A stretch of DNA of 64,000 nt from VRUE01 sp963697805 (GCA_963697805.1 CAVOPB010000002.1:868001-932000), one strand, 5' to 3'; positions 29,408 through 37,958 are shown, counted from the stretch's first letter. The notes: a model not told the origin generated them from the letters alone. A program made the numbers and translations.

Positions 29408-29878
29408 ATGGGAGAGCTACTTGCGATCTATCTCAACGACCACCTGGCGGGCGCGACGTTTGGAATCGAGCTGGCGATGCGGTTGCGGGCAAGCAATCGA
29501 GACGATCCAGAGTTCGGGCCGGCGCTGGCCGAGGTCTGCGCCGAGATCGAAGCCGATCGAGAGACGCTCAAAGCGGCAATGGATCAGCTCGGGATGGGGC
29601 AGAGCAAGCTCAAACCGCTTGCCGCCATCCTCGGTGAGCGACTGGGCCGGTTGAAGCTGAACGGGCGGCTGTGGAGTTACTCGCCGTTGAGCCGCCTCGA
29701 CGAGCTGGAGCTGTTGCAGATCGGCGTCGTCGGCAAGCGTCGGCTCTGGCGAGCGCTCGAGCACACCCACGCCGACGACCTGCCGGGCTTCGAGCTCGGC
29801 GCCTTGGCCGCACGGGCGACCGAGCAGCTGAGGCGACTCGAAACGTTGCACCTGAAGGCCGCCGCCCTGGCCCTGTAG
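29408..29878 (+). CDS. Conserved helical protein, ferritin-like in style
   Basis: A 156-residue, all-helical-looking protein: GELLAIYLNDHLAGATFGIE, ALAEVCAEIEADRETLKAAM and LWSYSPLSRLDELELLQIGV. His and Glu spacing in the first helices hints at a ferritin-like four-helix bundle, but no complete metal-site motif is certain. ATG 29408 is preferred; an in-frame GTG lies at 29399. It seems to stand alone. Function unknown. Confidence 0.65.
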   Translation: MGELLAIYLNDHLAGATFGIELAMRLRASNRDDPEFGPALAEVCAEIEADRETLKAAMDQLGMGQSKLKPLAAILGERLGRLKLNGRLWSYSPLSRLDELELLQIGVVGKRRLWRALEHTHADDLPGFELGALAARATEQLRRLETLHLKAAALAL

Positions 29879-29924
29879 CGGACGAGCAAGCCGATCCCGG
29901 CGCCGCCGTCCGAATGAGCGTTCT

Positions 29925-30168
29925 CTAGTGGTGAGGCACTCCCTCGACGCACCCGCGCAGGCGATCGTAGGCCTGCTTCCAGATCAGTACGCGGTCGAAA
30001 TCGCTCGGCTGTCCAGGCGGAAACCGATACCTGACGGCGCCCACCGCTGAGGACGGCGAACCACAGGCCGAGGGCACCCTCAGTCTCGGGCCAACGATGC
30101 CGAAGGCGAAGACCCTCCCATGCCACCCGAGGGATATCGCGCAGCCGGTGGATCAGGTAGTCGTTCAT
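29925..30168 (-). pseudogene. Frameshifted small protein (monooxygenase-like style)
   Basis: The minus strand begins MNDYLIHRLRDIPRVAWEGL and continues WPETEGALGLWFAVLSGGRR. The frame then turns non-coding, and a neighbouring frame picks up SDFDRVLIWKQAYDRLRGCV with a stop at 29925-29927. One shift near 30,030 joins them. The first part resembles small ABM/DUF3291-like proteins, but that is weak. Its start overlaps that of the divergent TetR gene by 2 bases. Confidence 0.4.
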
Positions 30169-30811
30169 GCTCACATGGACCGGTCCGGTGTATGCACCCG
30201 GCACCCCGTCCCGCCAGATCGCGCTCGAGCACATCCGCGCCGCCGCCCTGGACGGCTTCGCGCGCGACGGCGCGGCCTCAACCTCTATCCGCGACGTCAA
30301 AGCCGCCGCGGGAGTTTCCCCAGGACTGGTGCAGCACTACTTCCGGTCGAAGGGGGATCTGCGCGCTGCCGTCGACGCGCATGTGACGGAGGTGGCTCGG
30401 GCGGCGCTCGCCGTCCGCCCGGTCGAGGGGGACACCGTCGAGGACATTGCGACTCGGCTCACAGCCCTGGTCTCCGAAGACTTTGTCGAGCTGCGCTACG
30501 TGGGGCGGGGGGTGGCCGAAGGCGATGAGGCGGCGATGAAGATCTTCGACACGCTGACGCAGCTCTGCCGCGAGCAGCTCGCCAAGTTCCAGGCGGAGGG
30601 CCTGCTGCGCGAGGACCTCGACCTCGAGTGGGCCGCTCTGCACACGGTCCTCATCAATCTCGGGACGGTGATCCTGGAGCCCGGCGTGAGTCGCCAGCTT
30701 CGCCGCCCCCTTCTCGACGAGAGCGAGGTCCGGCGTTGGAAGGAGGCTACGACCGCGTTGTTCGTCGCCGGCGAGATCAGGACTCGTTCAGCGCGACGGC
30801 GGCGCGGATAA
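30167..30811 (+). CDS. TetR-family transcriptional regulator
   Basis: 214 residues. The N-terminal DNA-binding domain has ALDGFARDGAASTSIRDVKA and AAGVSPGLVQHYFRSKGDLR, a canonical TetR HTH with the YF(R)SK turn. The ligand domain (WAALHTVLINLGTVILEPGV) is variable. The start is uncertain: ATG 30167 gives a 16-residue tail before the HTH. The stop overlaps the convergent DUF1801 gene by 35 bases. No regulated partner is evident nearby, since its divergent neighbour is broken. Confidence 0.88.
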   Translation: MLTWTGPVYAPGTPSRQIALEHIRAAALDGFARDGAASTSIRDVKAAAGVSPGLVQHYFRSKGDLRAAVDAHVTEVARAALAVRPVEGDTVEDIATRLTALVSEDFVELRYVGRGVAEGDEAAMKIFDTLTQLCREQLAKFQAEGLLREDLDLEWAALHTVLINLGTVILEPGVSRQLRRPLLDESEVRRWKEATTALFVAGEIRTRSARRRRG

Positions 30812-31175
30812 GCGCCTTGAACGCGTCCTCATCGATCTCGTCCTCCTGATGGAAATCGATCGCGCGCCTGGTGTTGCCCTCAAGGCTCGAGTTGAAGAGG
30901 CCCGAGGGATCCTCCAGCGCGGCGCCCTTGGCGAAGGTCGCCTTCACGTAGTTCTTGTAGGTCTCGCCAGTGCAGATGATTCCGGAGTGCTCCCAGACCG
31001 GAACCCCCCTCCATTTCCACTCCTCGACCACCTCGGGGTCGGCCTCCTTGACGAGGCCTCGAATCTGAGCGAGCGTCTCGCCCCGCCAATCGCCCAGCTC
31101 CACGATCCTCGCGTCGATCAGTTGGGAGGGAGACTCTCCTCCATTTGCCTGCTTCGAGCGGCTGGTCCTCTTCAT
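30777..31175 (-). CDS. DUF1801 (YdhG-like) family protein
   Basis: 132 residues with the family pattern: LGDWRGETLAQIRGLVKEAD, EEWKWRGVPVWEHSGIICTG and TYKNYVKATFAKGAALEDPS. DUF1801 proteins form a small alpha/beta fold with a hydrophobic pocket, and some relatives act as iron chaperones. It ends by overlapping the convergent TetR gene. Function unknown. Confidence 0.85.
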   Translation of the reverse strand: MKRTSRSKQANGGESPSQLIDARIVELGDWRGETLAQIRGLVKEADPEVVEEWKWRGVPVWEHSGIICTGETYKNYVKATFAKGAALEDPSGLFNSSLEGNTRRAIDFHQEDEIDEDAFKALIRAAVALNES

Positions 31176-31230
31176 GTTGTCGTCGCCCTCTCGTGGGGGT
31201 TTCTGATGCGAGGGTCCCCGCCCAAACAGC

Positions 31231-32214
31231 CTATTCGGGGTCGCGCTTCTCGGCCTCGATCGCGGCCTCGACCTCCCGCTCGAGGCCGCCGTGCTCGAGC
31301 TCGGCGACCACCTCGCTCTCGTCGTGGCGCCGGCGGACCGCCCCGACCACCGGCAGATCGCGTTCGGCGGAGAGCTCCTTCAGCTCCTCCTGCATCATCG
31401 CCGTGACCGCGTGGTAGACGGCCTCGACATCGGGGTCCGGGCCGAAGCGCCGGCGCAGGTCGATCTTCGGCAGGACCTGGACCGTGATCTGAGAGGGGAG
31501 CGGGATTCGCCCCGGCAGGTCCATCACCGTCACCCCGAAGGGAGGGGCGATCTGGATCGGCATGACGTCGACTCGCAGCAGCCGGTGGAGGCCGAGGAGG
31601 CGGGCGAGCCGTTCGCCACGGGTCACGAAGAGGGCGGTCTCCTGGCCACCGACCGCGACCACGGGGACGATCGGAACGTCGGCCTTCAGCGCGAGGCGGA
31701 CGAAGCCGGTGCGGTGGCCGAAGTCGATCTCTCCCGAGTGCCATGAGGGTCGGTAGGTCTCGTGGTCCCCTCCGGGGTAGACGAGGAGCGCCGCCCCCCG
31801 CTCCAGCGCCGTGATCGCGTTCTCGTGGTTGGCCGGGATCGTCCCGTACCTCCGCAGCGGCAGCAGGCCTGGCACCTGGAAGACGAGGTCGTGCGCGAGC
31901 TGAAAGAAGAGCCGGTCGGGGCCGAAGTGGTTGTAGAAGGCGTAGGAGAAGGCGAAGGTGTCGGCGATCAGGGTGCCGCCGGAGTGGTTTCCGACCAATA
32001 AGACCGGTCCCTCGGCCGGTATCTGCTCGAGGCCGCGGACCTTGGGGCGGAAGTAGAGCTTCGCCAGGCGGCTCGAACCCGGCAGCGTCTCCCTGATGAA
32101 CTCCGGGTCGCGCTCGGCCAGCGGGTCCTCGGCATGGCGGCCGAGCAGGTCGTGGACCATGACGGAGGCGGTCGCCCGAGTGGCGCCGATGGCGTCGCTG
32201 ACGATCTCCCTCAC
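31231..32214 (-). CDS. Lysophospholipid/glycerol acyltransferase (PlsC-like)
   Basis: A 327-residue acyltransferase with LLVGNHSGGTLIADTFAFS (the His of motif I, ~75), YFRPKVRGLEQIP upstream and YPGGDHETYRPSWHSG as motif III. The Asp usually four residues after the His is displaced, as in DGAT/MGAT-like PlsC relatives. I use GTG 32214: it overlaps the patatin stop (GTGA) behind GGAGAG, whereas the longer frame would overlap patatin by 61 bases. Third gene of an operon with an alpha/beta hydrolase and patatin, which suggests acyl-lipid remodelling. Confidence 0.85.
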   Translation of the reverse strand: MREIVSDAIGATRATASVMVHDLLGRHAEDPLAERDPEFIRETLPGSSRLAKLYFRPKVRGLEQIPAEGPVLLVGNHSGGTLIADTFAFSYAFYNHFGPDRLFFQLAHDLVFQVPGLLPLRRYGTIPANHENAITALERGAALLVYPGGDHETYRPSWHSGEIDFGHRTGFVRLALKADVPIVPVVAVGGQETALFVTRGERLARLLGLHRLLRVDVMPIQIAPPFGVTVMDLPGRIPLPSQITVQVLPKIDLRRRFGPDPDVEAVYHAVTAMMQEELKELSAERDLPVVGAVRRRHDESEVVAELEHGGLEREVEAAIEAEKRDPE

Positions 32215-33296
32215 CTGCTCTCCAAATCCTCCGCGAACCTGGTCGGCAACAGGTCGCGGAAATCGGGCCAATCGGAGGCTGGGCCCTCCGGCCGACGAAC
32301 CCTGAGGGGATCCCCGGGCGGAAGCTCGGAGAGCAGCTCGCGGATTTGCGGCTCTCGCAGCTGTTCGGCGACCGTGCGTCGTGCGACCTCGATGACGCGA
32401 TTGCGGTTACCGCTGCGCATCAGGTTCGGTCCCATCGCCTCGAGGTCGTCGCCCGTCGGCTGAATGAGGACCACGTCGGAACCGAATCTGCGGATCTTCT
32501 TCGCCTCGCTGCCGAGGCGGCGGCCTGAGCTGCGGCGGAGGAAGATCGTCACGGCGTCGCGGGGGTTGATCGCCTGGATTGGATGCAGAGTCGAGGTCGG
32601 GTTGAGGCAGATGACCAGATCCAGGCCCTCGCCGCGCAGCAGGTCCAGATTCGAGACCGAGTAGATGCCGCCGTCGACATAATGACGGGCGCCGATCTTC
32701 ACCGGGTGATAGATGCCCGGGATAGCGCAGGAGGCAGCGACTGCGTCGGCGAGGTCCGCCCGCGGCGCGCCGGCGCGCCCGAAGGGAGTGCGGCGGCCGG
32801 TCTCGTAGTCGGCGGCGACGATCCAGAGGTTCGGGTGTGGGCTCCAGCCGCGGGGGACGACGCGGCGGATCGTCTCTTTCAGGGGCTCGGTCGAGAAGAC
32901 CCCGCGCCACAGCCAGCCGCTGAAGACCGTTGCGGGCGTGTAGCGCCGAGGGTTGGCGAGAGTGCGAAGCGCAAGTCGCCAGGAGCCGGGGCCGATCGGC
33001 GGCCAGGTGCGCTCCAGCTCGAGCCGCGCGCCGGCAGACCGATCGGCTGTTGCCGCCGGACGGCCCTCGGCGTCGCGGACGCCGTCGAATGTCTCGCCGC
33101 GCGAGTGGGCGACCATGAACCAGGGCGGAACGCCGGAGGCGCAGAGCGCAGCGATCATCGAGCCCGCGGAGGTCCCGACCACGTGATCGGCACTCGCCGG
33201 GTCCCACCCTGTCTCTTCGGCGATCGCGTCGAGGCCGCCTGTCAGCCAGGCGCCCCCCTGGATGCCACCCGCTCCGAGGACAAGACCGACCTTCAC
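32211..33296 (-). CDS. Patatin-like phospholipase
   Basis: 361 residues with the oxyanion loop GAGGIQGGAW, nucleophile elbow GTSAGS (Ser43) and the catalytic Asp of YVDGGIYS. This is a Ser-Asp dyad lipid acyl hydrolase. The start is GTG 33296, overlapping the upstream stop (GTGA). Likely substrates are membrane phospholipids or stored acylglycerols, with the next gene able to re-acylate the products. No signal peptide, so it is probably cytoplasmic or membrane-peripheral. Confidence 0.92.
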   Translation of the reverse strand: MKVGLVLGAGGIQGGAWLTGGLDAIAEETGWDPASADHVVGTSAGSMIAALCASGVPPWFMVAHSRGETFDGVRDAEGRPAATADRSAGARLELERTWPPIGPGSWRLALRTLANPRRYTPATVFSGWLWRGVFSTEPLKETIRRVVPRGWSPHPNLWIVAADYETGRRTPFGRAGAPRADLADAVAASCAIPGIYHPVKIGARHYVDGGIYSVSNLDLLRGEGLDLVICLNPTSTLHPIQAINPRDAVTIFLRRSSGRRLGSEAKKIRRFGSDVVLIQPTGDDLEAMGPNLMRSGNRNRVIEVARRTVAEQLREPQIRELLSELPPGDPLRVRRPEGPASDWPDFRDLLPTRFAEDLESR

Positions 33297-34513
33297 GTTG
33301 TCTGAGCAGCGTCGAAGAACTCGAGGATCGCCGCGTGGGTCTGCTTCGGCGCCTCGAGCTGAGGGACATGGCCGCAGTCGAGCTCCAGGTGACGGGCATC
33401 GGGGACGGCCCGCTCGACGTGCTTCCTGAAGCCGATCGGCACCAGCTGGTCCTGACGGCCCCAGACGAAGAGGGAGTCGCGCTGGATATCGGCCAGCCGC
33501 GACCAGAAGCCCTCCTTCCCGTGCGGCTCGTCGAGGTATATCTCCCGCGCCGCCTTGTAGAAGGCGACCCGCCCGCGCGGGGTCAGGAAGGAGCGCAGGA
33601 ACTCGTCGACGCCGGCCGCCGACCAGCCGTCACTTCCGCCCGGAACCAGGTTGCGGACGATCGGCTCTGTGATCGCACGGGGTGCCGGCTGTACAAGGCC
33701 CAGCAGGGGCAACGGCGCCTGCAGCAGCCAGCGCGCGTGGCGGCTGCGCAGCCAGGCGAGCGCGGGGCTGAGCAGGGCGACTCTCCGCACCCGCTCCGGG
33801 AAGAGGAGAGCGGTCTCGATCGCCACCCGGCCACCCATGCTGTTTCCGACGAGGTCGGCCCGCTCGATATCGAGCTCGTCGAGTAGCGCGGTGACGCAGT
33901 CTGCGAAGTACGCCGCGTCGTACGCGGCGCTGAGCGGCTTGTCCGAGTCGCCGAAGCCGGGCAGATCGAGTGCGATCACGCGGCGCTCGTCGGCGAGCGC
34001 CGCGACCGTCGTCAGGAACGAGGCCTTGGTCCCGCCGAGCCCGTGGATGCAGATCACCGGGTCGCCATCGCCGGCGGAGAGGGTCGAGATCTCCCCCCTG
34101 CGGGTCGCAAGCGAGTCGAAGCGCAGCCGGCGATCGTCGGCGATGTTGCTGGTGGCGGCGAGAAAGCCGACGCCGAGGTGGAGATTCTGGCGCACGCTCA
34201 GCCGGCGGGCGCGGAAGGCATCCATCCCGCCGCGAACATCAGCCGCCACCCGCTCCCACGTGGCCTCGTCCGCGGTCAGGATCGCATCGGGCTGCTCATC
34301 GCCCGGCGTGACGAGCGAGATCTCGTCGCCGTCAATCGCGGCGTCCCATTCACCCTTGCCATCGACGACGAGGCGGATTCGCGCCTCGCCGCTGGGGACG
34401 TCGATCACATCGGGGTCGAACCGCTCGACGAGAGTGGTGAGCGCGGGCAATGGGCCTGCGCTACCGCGCGATCCCTTCTCGGCCGTCTCGGTGGCCACTC
34501 CACCAGTATGCAT
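33293..34513 (-). CDS. SCP2-like domain fused to alpha/beta hydrolase
   Basis: 406 residues. Residues ~30-130 resemble a sterol-carrier (SCP2) lipid-binding domain (IRLVVDGKGEWDAAIDGDEI, DAILTADEATWERVAADVRG). The rest is an alpha/beta hydrolase: VICIHGLGGTKAS oxyanion loop, LVGNSMGGRVA (Ser ~224), VWGRQDQLVP (Asp) and DCGHVPQLEAP (His ~381). The fusion suggests an esterase or lipase that holds its lipid substrate. First gene of the three-gene lipid operon. The start is ATG 34513 or GTG 34498. Confidence 0.88.
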   Translation of the reverse strand: MHTGGVATETAEKGSRGSAGPLPALTTLVERFDPDVIDVPSGEARIRLVVDGKGEWDAAIDGDEISLVTPGDEQPDAILTADEATWERVAADVRGGMDAFRARRLSVRQNLHLGVGFLAATSNIADDRRLRFDSLATRRGEISTLSAGDGDPVICIHGLGGTKASFLTTVAALADERRVIALDLPGFGDSDKPLSAAYDAAYFADCVTALLDELDIERADLVGNSMGGRVAIETALLFPERVRRVALLSPALAWLRSRHARWLLQAPLPLLGLVQPAPRAITEPIVRNLVPGGSDGWSAAGVDEFLRSFLTPRGRVAFYKAAREIYLDEPHGKEGFWSRLADIQRDSLFVWGRQDQLVPIGFRKHVERAVPDARHLELDCGHVPQLEAPKQTHAAILEFFDAAQTT

Positions 34514-34545
34514 TGCCGCCCCGATCCGCCACTAGACTGCGCGCC

Positions 34546-34902
34546 TTGGCTACGCTCGAGGAAGAGCACTCGGCGTCCGAACCGCCCTTCCATCTTCTGC
34601 TCAAGGATGACGAGGTTCGGGCGACGGCGACCGCCCTGAACCTGCTCATCGCCGACGAGCGCCACGAGCCCCCGATCCGCCCGCTGGCGCGCGAGGTGCT
34701 GGCGAACCTGGAGGCGCCGGCAGATGAATCCGGCATCGTCTCGGTGCCCCTGACGCCACAGCAGATGAAGATCACGCACACGGCCGTCAAGCTGGCCTTC
34801 GACGACACCCGACGCGAGCAGGCTCATGAACGCGACGCCTTCCGTCGCATCCTCGACAAGCTGCCGGACGAGCACACGATGCGGGCCATCGAGCTCCAGT
34901 AG
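34546..34902 (+). CDS. Conserved protein of unknown function
   Basis: 118 residues from a TTG start: HLLLKDDEVRATATALNLLI, ADERHEPPIRPLAREVLANL, VPLTPQQMKITHTAVKLAFD and DKLPDEHTMRAIELQ. It is rich in charged helices, lacks Cys and has no signal or TM segment. It is divergent from the SCP2-hydrolase gene, with only ~32 bases between starts. I recall similar actinobacterial hypotheticals but no function. The upstream frame extension (from 34450) is shadow of the hydrolase gene. Confidence 0.65.
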   Translation: MATLEEEHSASEPPFHLLLKDDEVRATATALNLLIADERHEPPIRPLAREVLANLEAPADESGIVSVPLTPQQMKITHTAVKLAFDDTRREQAHERDAFRRILDKLPDEHTMRAIELQ

Positions 34903-34934
34903 CCGGTCCGCCGCCTGTAGACGTCAGGGTCGGG

Positions 34935-36248
34935 CTATGGGCGGCCGGAGGCCTCTGACCCGTCGCCGGTGATCAGCCTCGCCCCGCGGCCGCGGGTGAA
35001 GAAGCTGATCGACCAGCGGATCATCACCAGAAGGCGATTCTGGAAGCCGATCAGGTACCAGAGGTGGACGAGGAGCCATGTCAGCCAGGCTGGGAAGCCG
35101 CTGAGACGGACGAGATGGAGGTCGGCCACGGCGGCGGCGCGGCCGATCGTGGCGAGGTTTCCCTTGTCGCGATAGCGGAAGGGCTCGACGGGCTTCCCGG
35201 CAACTCGGGCGCGGGTCGCGCGGGCGGCATGGCGTCCCTCCTGCATCGCGACCGGTGCGACCCCCGGCAGTGCCTGTGGGGATCCGTCCTCGCCACGAAC
35301 GAGGACCATGTCGCCGAGGGCAAAGACCTCCGGGTGGCCCGGAAGGGTCAGGTCGGGCTCGACCAGGACCCTGCCGGCGCGATCGAGCTCGGCCCCGGAC
35401 TCCTCCGCGAGCCCGGATGCGAGAGAAGAAGCGGTCACGCCCGCGGCCCAGATCACGTTGCCGGCGGGGATCTGATCAGAGCCGCCGCCGGGGTCCTCGA
35501 TCGTCACCGATTCCTCGTCGATCCCGGTGACGGTCCGGTTCAGCACCGGCGTCACGCCGAGGCGCTCGAGCGAGCGCGCTGCGCGACGGGAGAGTGACGC
35601 GGGGAACGTCGAGAGCACCCTGTCGCCGGCCTCGATCAGCAGGACCCGGCCCTCCTCCGCGTCGACCGATCGGAAATTGCTTCGCAGTGTGCTGCGCGCG
35701 AGCTCGGCGATCTGACCGGCCATCTCGACGCCCGTCGGCCCCGCCCCGACCACGACAAATGTGAGGAGCGCCCGGCGCCGCTGCAAATCGGTCTCCATCT
35801 CGGCCGCCTCGAATGCACTCAGCAGGCGCCCGCGGGCGGCGAGCGCGCTCTCGAGCGACTTCACCTCGGGTGCGCTCGAGCGCCACTCGTCGTGGCCGAA
35901 GTAGGAGTAGCGCGAGCCGCCGGCGACGATCAGGGTGTCGTATCCGATCGTCGTCGGGCGCGGGTCCCCCGCCCCCGGAGTCACGGCGACCCGGCGCTCA
36001 TCGAGGTCGAAGCCGGTCGCCTCGGCGAGCATCACACGCACGTTTTCCTGGCGCTTGAAGATCTCCCGCAGTGGATAGGCGACTTCCGCCGGCGAGAGGG
36101 CGCCGGTCGCCACCTGGTAGGTGAGGGGCTGGAAGAGGTGGAAGTTGCGCCTGTCGATCAGGGTCAGCTCGACGGGGGAGCCGGCGAGGTGCTTGGCGGC
36201 GAGGAGGCCGCCGAAACCGCCGCCGACGACGACGACCCGGTGGCTCAT
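34935..36248 (-). CDS. Type II NADH dehydrogenase-like FAD oxidoreductase
   Basis: 437 residues. The FAD Rossmann motif VVVVGGGFGGLLAAKHLAGS is at the N-terminus and the NAD motif FVVVGAGPTGVEMAGQIAEL near residue 165. IWAAGVTAS, FALGDM and an amphipathic/hydrophobic C-terminus (WLTWLLVHLWYLIGFQNRLL) follow; the last anchors NDH-2 enzymes to the membrane. It would oxidise NADH and pass electrons to quinone without proton pumping. The start ATG 36248 overlaps the TetR stop (ATGA). Control by that TetR protein is likely. Confidence 0.92.
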   Translation of the reverse strand: MSHRVVVVGGGFGGLLAAKHLAGSPVELTLIDRRNFHLFQPLTYQVATGALSPAEVAYPLREIFKRQENVRVMLAEATGFDLDERRVAVTPGAGDPRPTTIGYDTLIVAGGSRYSYFGHDEWRSSAPEVKSLESALAARGRLLSAFEAAEMETDLQRRRALLTFVVVGAGPTGVEMAGQIAELARSTLRSNFRSVDAEEGRVLLIEAGDRVLSTFPASLSRRAARSLERLGVTPVLNRTVTGIDEESVTIEDPGGGSDQIPAGNVIWAAGVTASSLASGLAEESGAELDRAGRVLVEPDLTLPGHPEVFALGDMVLVRGEDGSPQALPGVAPVAMQEGRHAARATRARVAGKPVEPFRYRDKGNLATIGRAAAVADLHLVRLSGFPAWLTWLLVHLWYLIGFQNRLLVMIRWSISFFTRGRGARLITGDGSEASGRP

Positions 36249-36883
36249 GGCGCCGTCGCCTCCGCGGTCCCGATCTTCCCGGTCAGGTATCGCTGCACCG
36301 TCGGGCCGACCGCGCTGACGACGTCCTCGGCATCGAGCGAGGCGAGCGGCTCGAGCTTGATGATGTGGCGGGCAACCCCCATCCCGACCAGCTGGGAGAG
36401 GGCCAGATCGATGCGCAGTCCGGGCTGGTCGGAGCCGAGCTCGGCCATCAGCGGCGTCAGGAGCTCTTCGCTGAGGAAGGCGCGCAGCATCTCCGCCGCC
36501 TGCGGCTCGGTCATCGCCGCCCGCAGGAGGGTCAGGATCGGGTGCCTGCTTCCCTCCTCGTCCCAGGTCCGGACGACCAGCGCGACGAGGTTGCGGCCGG
36601 CATTGCGGCGGCCGTCGGCGAGGAGCGTGGGCATCATCTCGGCGGGGTCGAACGGCCAATGGACAGCCTCACCCAGGAGCGCGGCCTTGTTGCCGAAGAA
36701 GTGGACGACGAGCGAGGCGTCCACCCCGGCCTCCGCGGCGATGCTCCTCATCGTCGCCCCGGCGTAGCCGCGTTCCCCGAACTGGCGCCGGGCGGCGGCA
36801 AGGATCGCCTCGCGCGTCGTGCTGGCGCCGGGGCGCCGACCGGTGCGGGGTGTCTTTGTCTTGCGTCGGACGTTGGCGGCCAT
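36245..36883 (-). CDS. TetR-family regulator of the NDH-2/epimerase divergon
   Basis: 212 residues with a basic N-terminal tail, then REAILAAARRQFGERGYAGA and AAEAGVDASLVVHFFGNKAA, a clear TetR HTH. The C-terminal domain (SQLVGMGVARHIIKLEPLAS) matches the TetR_C dimer domain. It is first in an operon with the NADH dehydrogenase-like gene. A long operator lies just upstream between it and the divergent epimerase gene. Confidence 0.93.
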   Translation of the reverse strand: MAANVRRKTKTPRTGRRPGASTTREAILAAARRQFGERGYAGATMRSIAAEAGVDASLVVHFFGNKAALLGEAVHWPFDPAEMMPTLLADGRRNAGRNLVALVVRTWDEEGSRHPILTLLRAAMTEPQAAEMLRAFLSEELLTPLMAELGSDQPGLRIDLALSQLVGMGVARHIIKLEPLASLDAEDVVSAVGPTVQRYLTGKIGTAEATAP

Positions 36884-36907
36884 CGGAATCGGAGCTTGAC
36901 AGACTTA

Positions 36908-36950
36908 TTCAACGGTGTAAAGTCAACATCGTGAAGTCAACACCGTTGAA
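36908..36950. promoter_or_regulatory. Double TetR-type operator
   Basis: TTCAACGGTGT (36908-36918) and ACACCGTTGAA (36940-36950) are exact inverted arms. AAGTCAACA occurs twice inside (36920-36928 and 36935-36943). The right-hand copy contains TCAACACCGTTGA, a 13-bp palindrome; the left copy is a degenerate version. Placement between the TetR gene and the divergent epimerase gene supports control of both. Confidence 0.75.
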
Positions 36951-37001
36951 CAAAGTTCTTTTCGCAATGTGCCCGGCAGGTACTCGAGCAAGGGAGCAAG
37001 C

Positions 37002-37958
37002 ATGAAGGTGTTCGTTGCCGGTGGCGGCGGCGCGATTGGCGCCAGCCTCCTCCCCAAGCTGATCGACGCGGGCCACACGGTGGTCGCGACCGCGAACTCC
37101 CCCCAGGGCGTGGACGAGATCGAGCGCCGCGGTGCGAGCGGCGCCCTGATGGACGGCCTCGACGCGGCCGACGTCCTCGAGGCGGTCGGACGCGCCCGGC
37201 CGGACGCGATCGTCCATGAGATGACGGCCCTGTCGGGCAACTCAAGCCTGCGCCACTGGGACCGCTGGTTCGCACTGACCAACCGCCTCCGGACCGAAGG
37301 GACCGCAAACCTGTTGGAGGCTGCGTCGAGATTCGGCGTGCTGAGGTTTGTCGCCCAGGGCTACACGGGCTGGACGAACCCCCGCAGTGGCGGCCCGGTC
37401 AAGAGCGAGGAGGATCCGCTCGACCCCGACCCGCCCAGGGAGATGCGAAAGACCATGGGGGCGATCCGCGAGCTCGAGCGCGCTGTCCTCGATGCGGATC
37501 TCGAGGGCCTGGTCCTCCGCTACGGCAGCCTCTACGGGCCGGGGACCGCGTACGCGACCGAATTCGTTGAGCTAGCCCGCGAGCGGAAGCTGCCGGTGAT
37601 CGGCGACGGCGCCGGCGTCTGGTCCTTCATCCACGTCGATGATGCGGCCGACGCGACCGTGGTCGCGGTCGAGCGGGGCGAGCCGGGCATCTACAACATC
37701 GTCGACGACGACCCGGCGCGAGCGGCGGACTGGATCCCGGTGCTGGCTCGGCGCAGCGGCGGTGACCCGCCTCGGCATCTGCCGGTCTGGCTGGGGCGGC
37801 TCGCGACCGGGGAGGTCGGGGTCTCGCTGATGACCCGGATCCGCGGCTCCTCGAACGCGAAGGCAAAGCGCGAGCTTGGCTGGCGCCCGGCGCACCCGTC
37901 CTGGCGTCTGGCGCTGGGGCCGGCGGAGGACGAGGCGATGGCGGAGGCGGCGCGCTGA
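37002..37958 (+). CDS. NAD-dependent epimerase/dehydratase (extended SDR)
   Basis: 318 residues with the Rossmann start KVFVAGGGGAIGASLLPKLI (GxxGxxG type), the substrate-loop block RYGSLYGPGTAYATEFVELA and GAGVWSFIHVDDAADATVVA, typical of extended SDRs. The usual YxxxK is not obvious: the active-site strand reads FVAQGYTGWTNPRSGG. This suggests an atypical SDR and possibly altered chemistry. ATG 37002 follows AGGGAG. It is divergent from the TetR gene across the double operator. Confidence 0.85.
   Translation: MKVFVAGGGGAIGASLLPKLIDAGHTVVATANSPQGVDEIERRGASGALMDGLDAADVLEAVGRARPDAIVHEMTALSGNSSLRHWDRWFALTNRLRTEGTANLLEAASRFGVLRFVAQGYTGWTNPRSGGPVKSEEDPLDPDPPREMRKTMGAIRELERAVLDADLEGLVLRYGSLYGPGTAYATEFVELARERKLPVIGDGAGVWSFIHVDDAADATVVAVERGEPGIYNIVDDDPARAADWIPVLARRSGGDPPRHLPVWLGRLATGEVGVSLMTRIRGSSNAKAKRELGWRPAHPSWRLALGPAEDEAMAEAAR

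Noticed and set aside
34935..36659. 574-residue reading for the NADH dehydrogenase gene
   Set aside because: The first 137 codons are antisense-like and overlap the TetR gene. ATG 36248 overlaps the TetR stop by ATGA and starts at the FAD motif.
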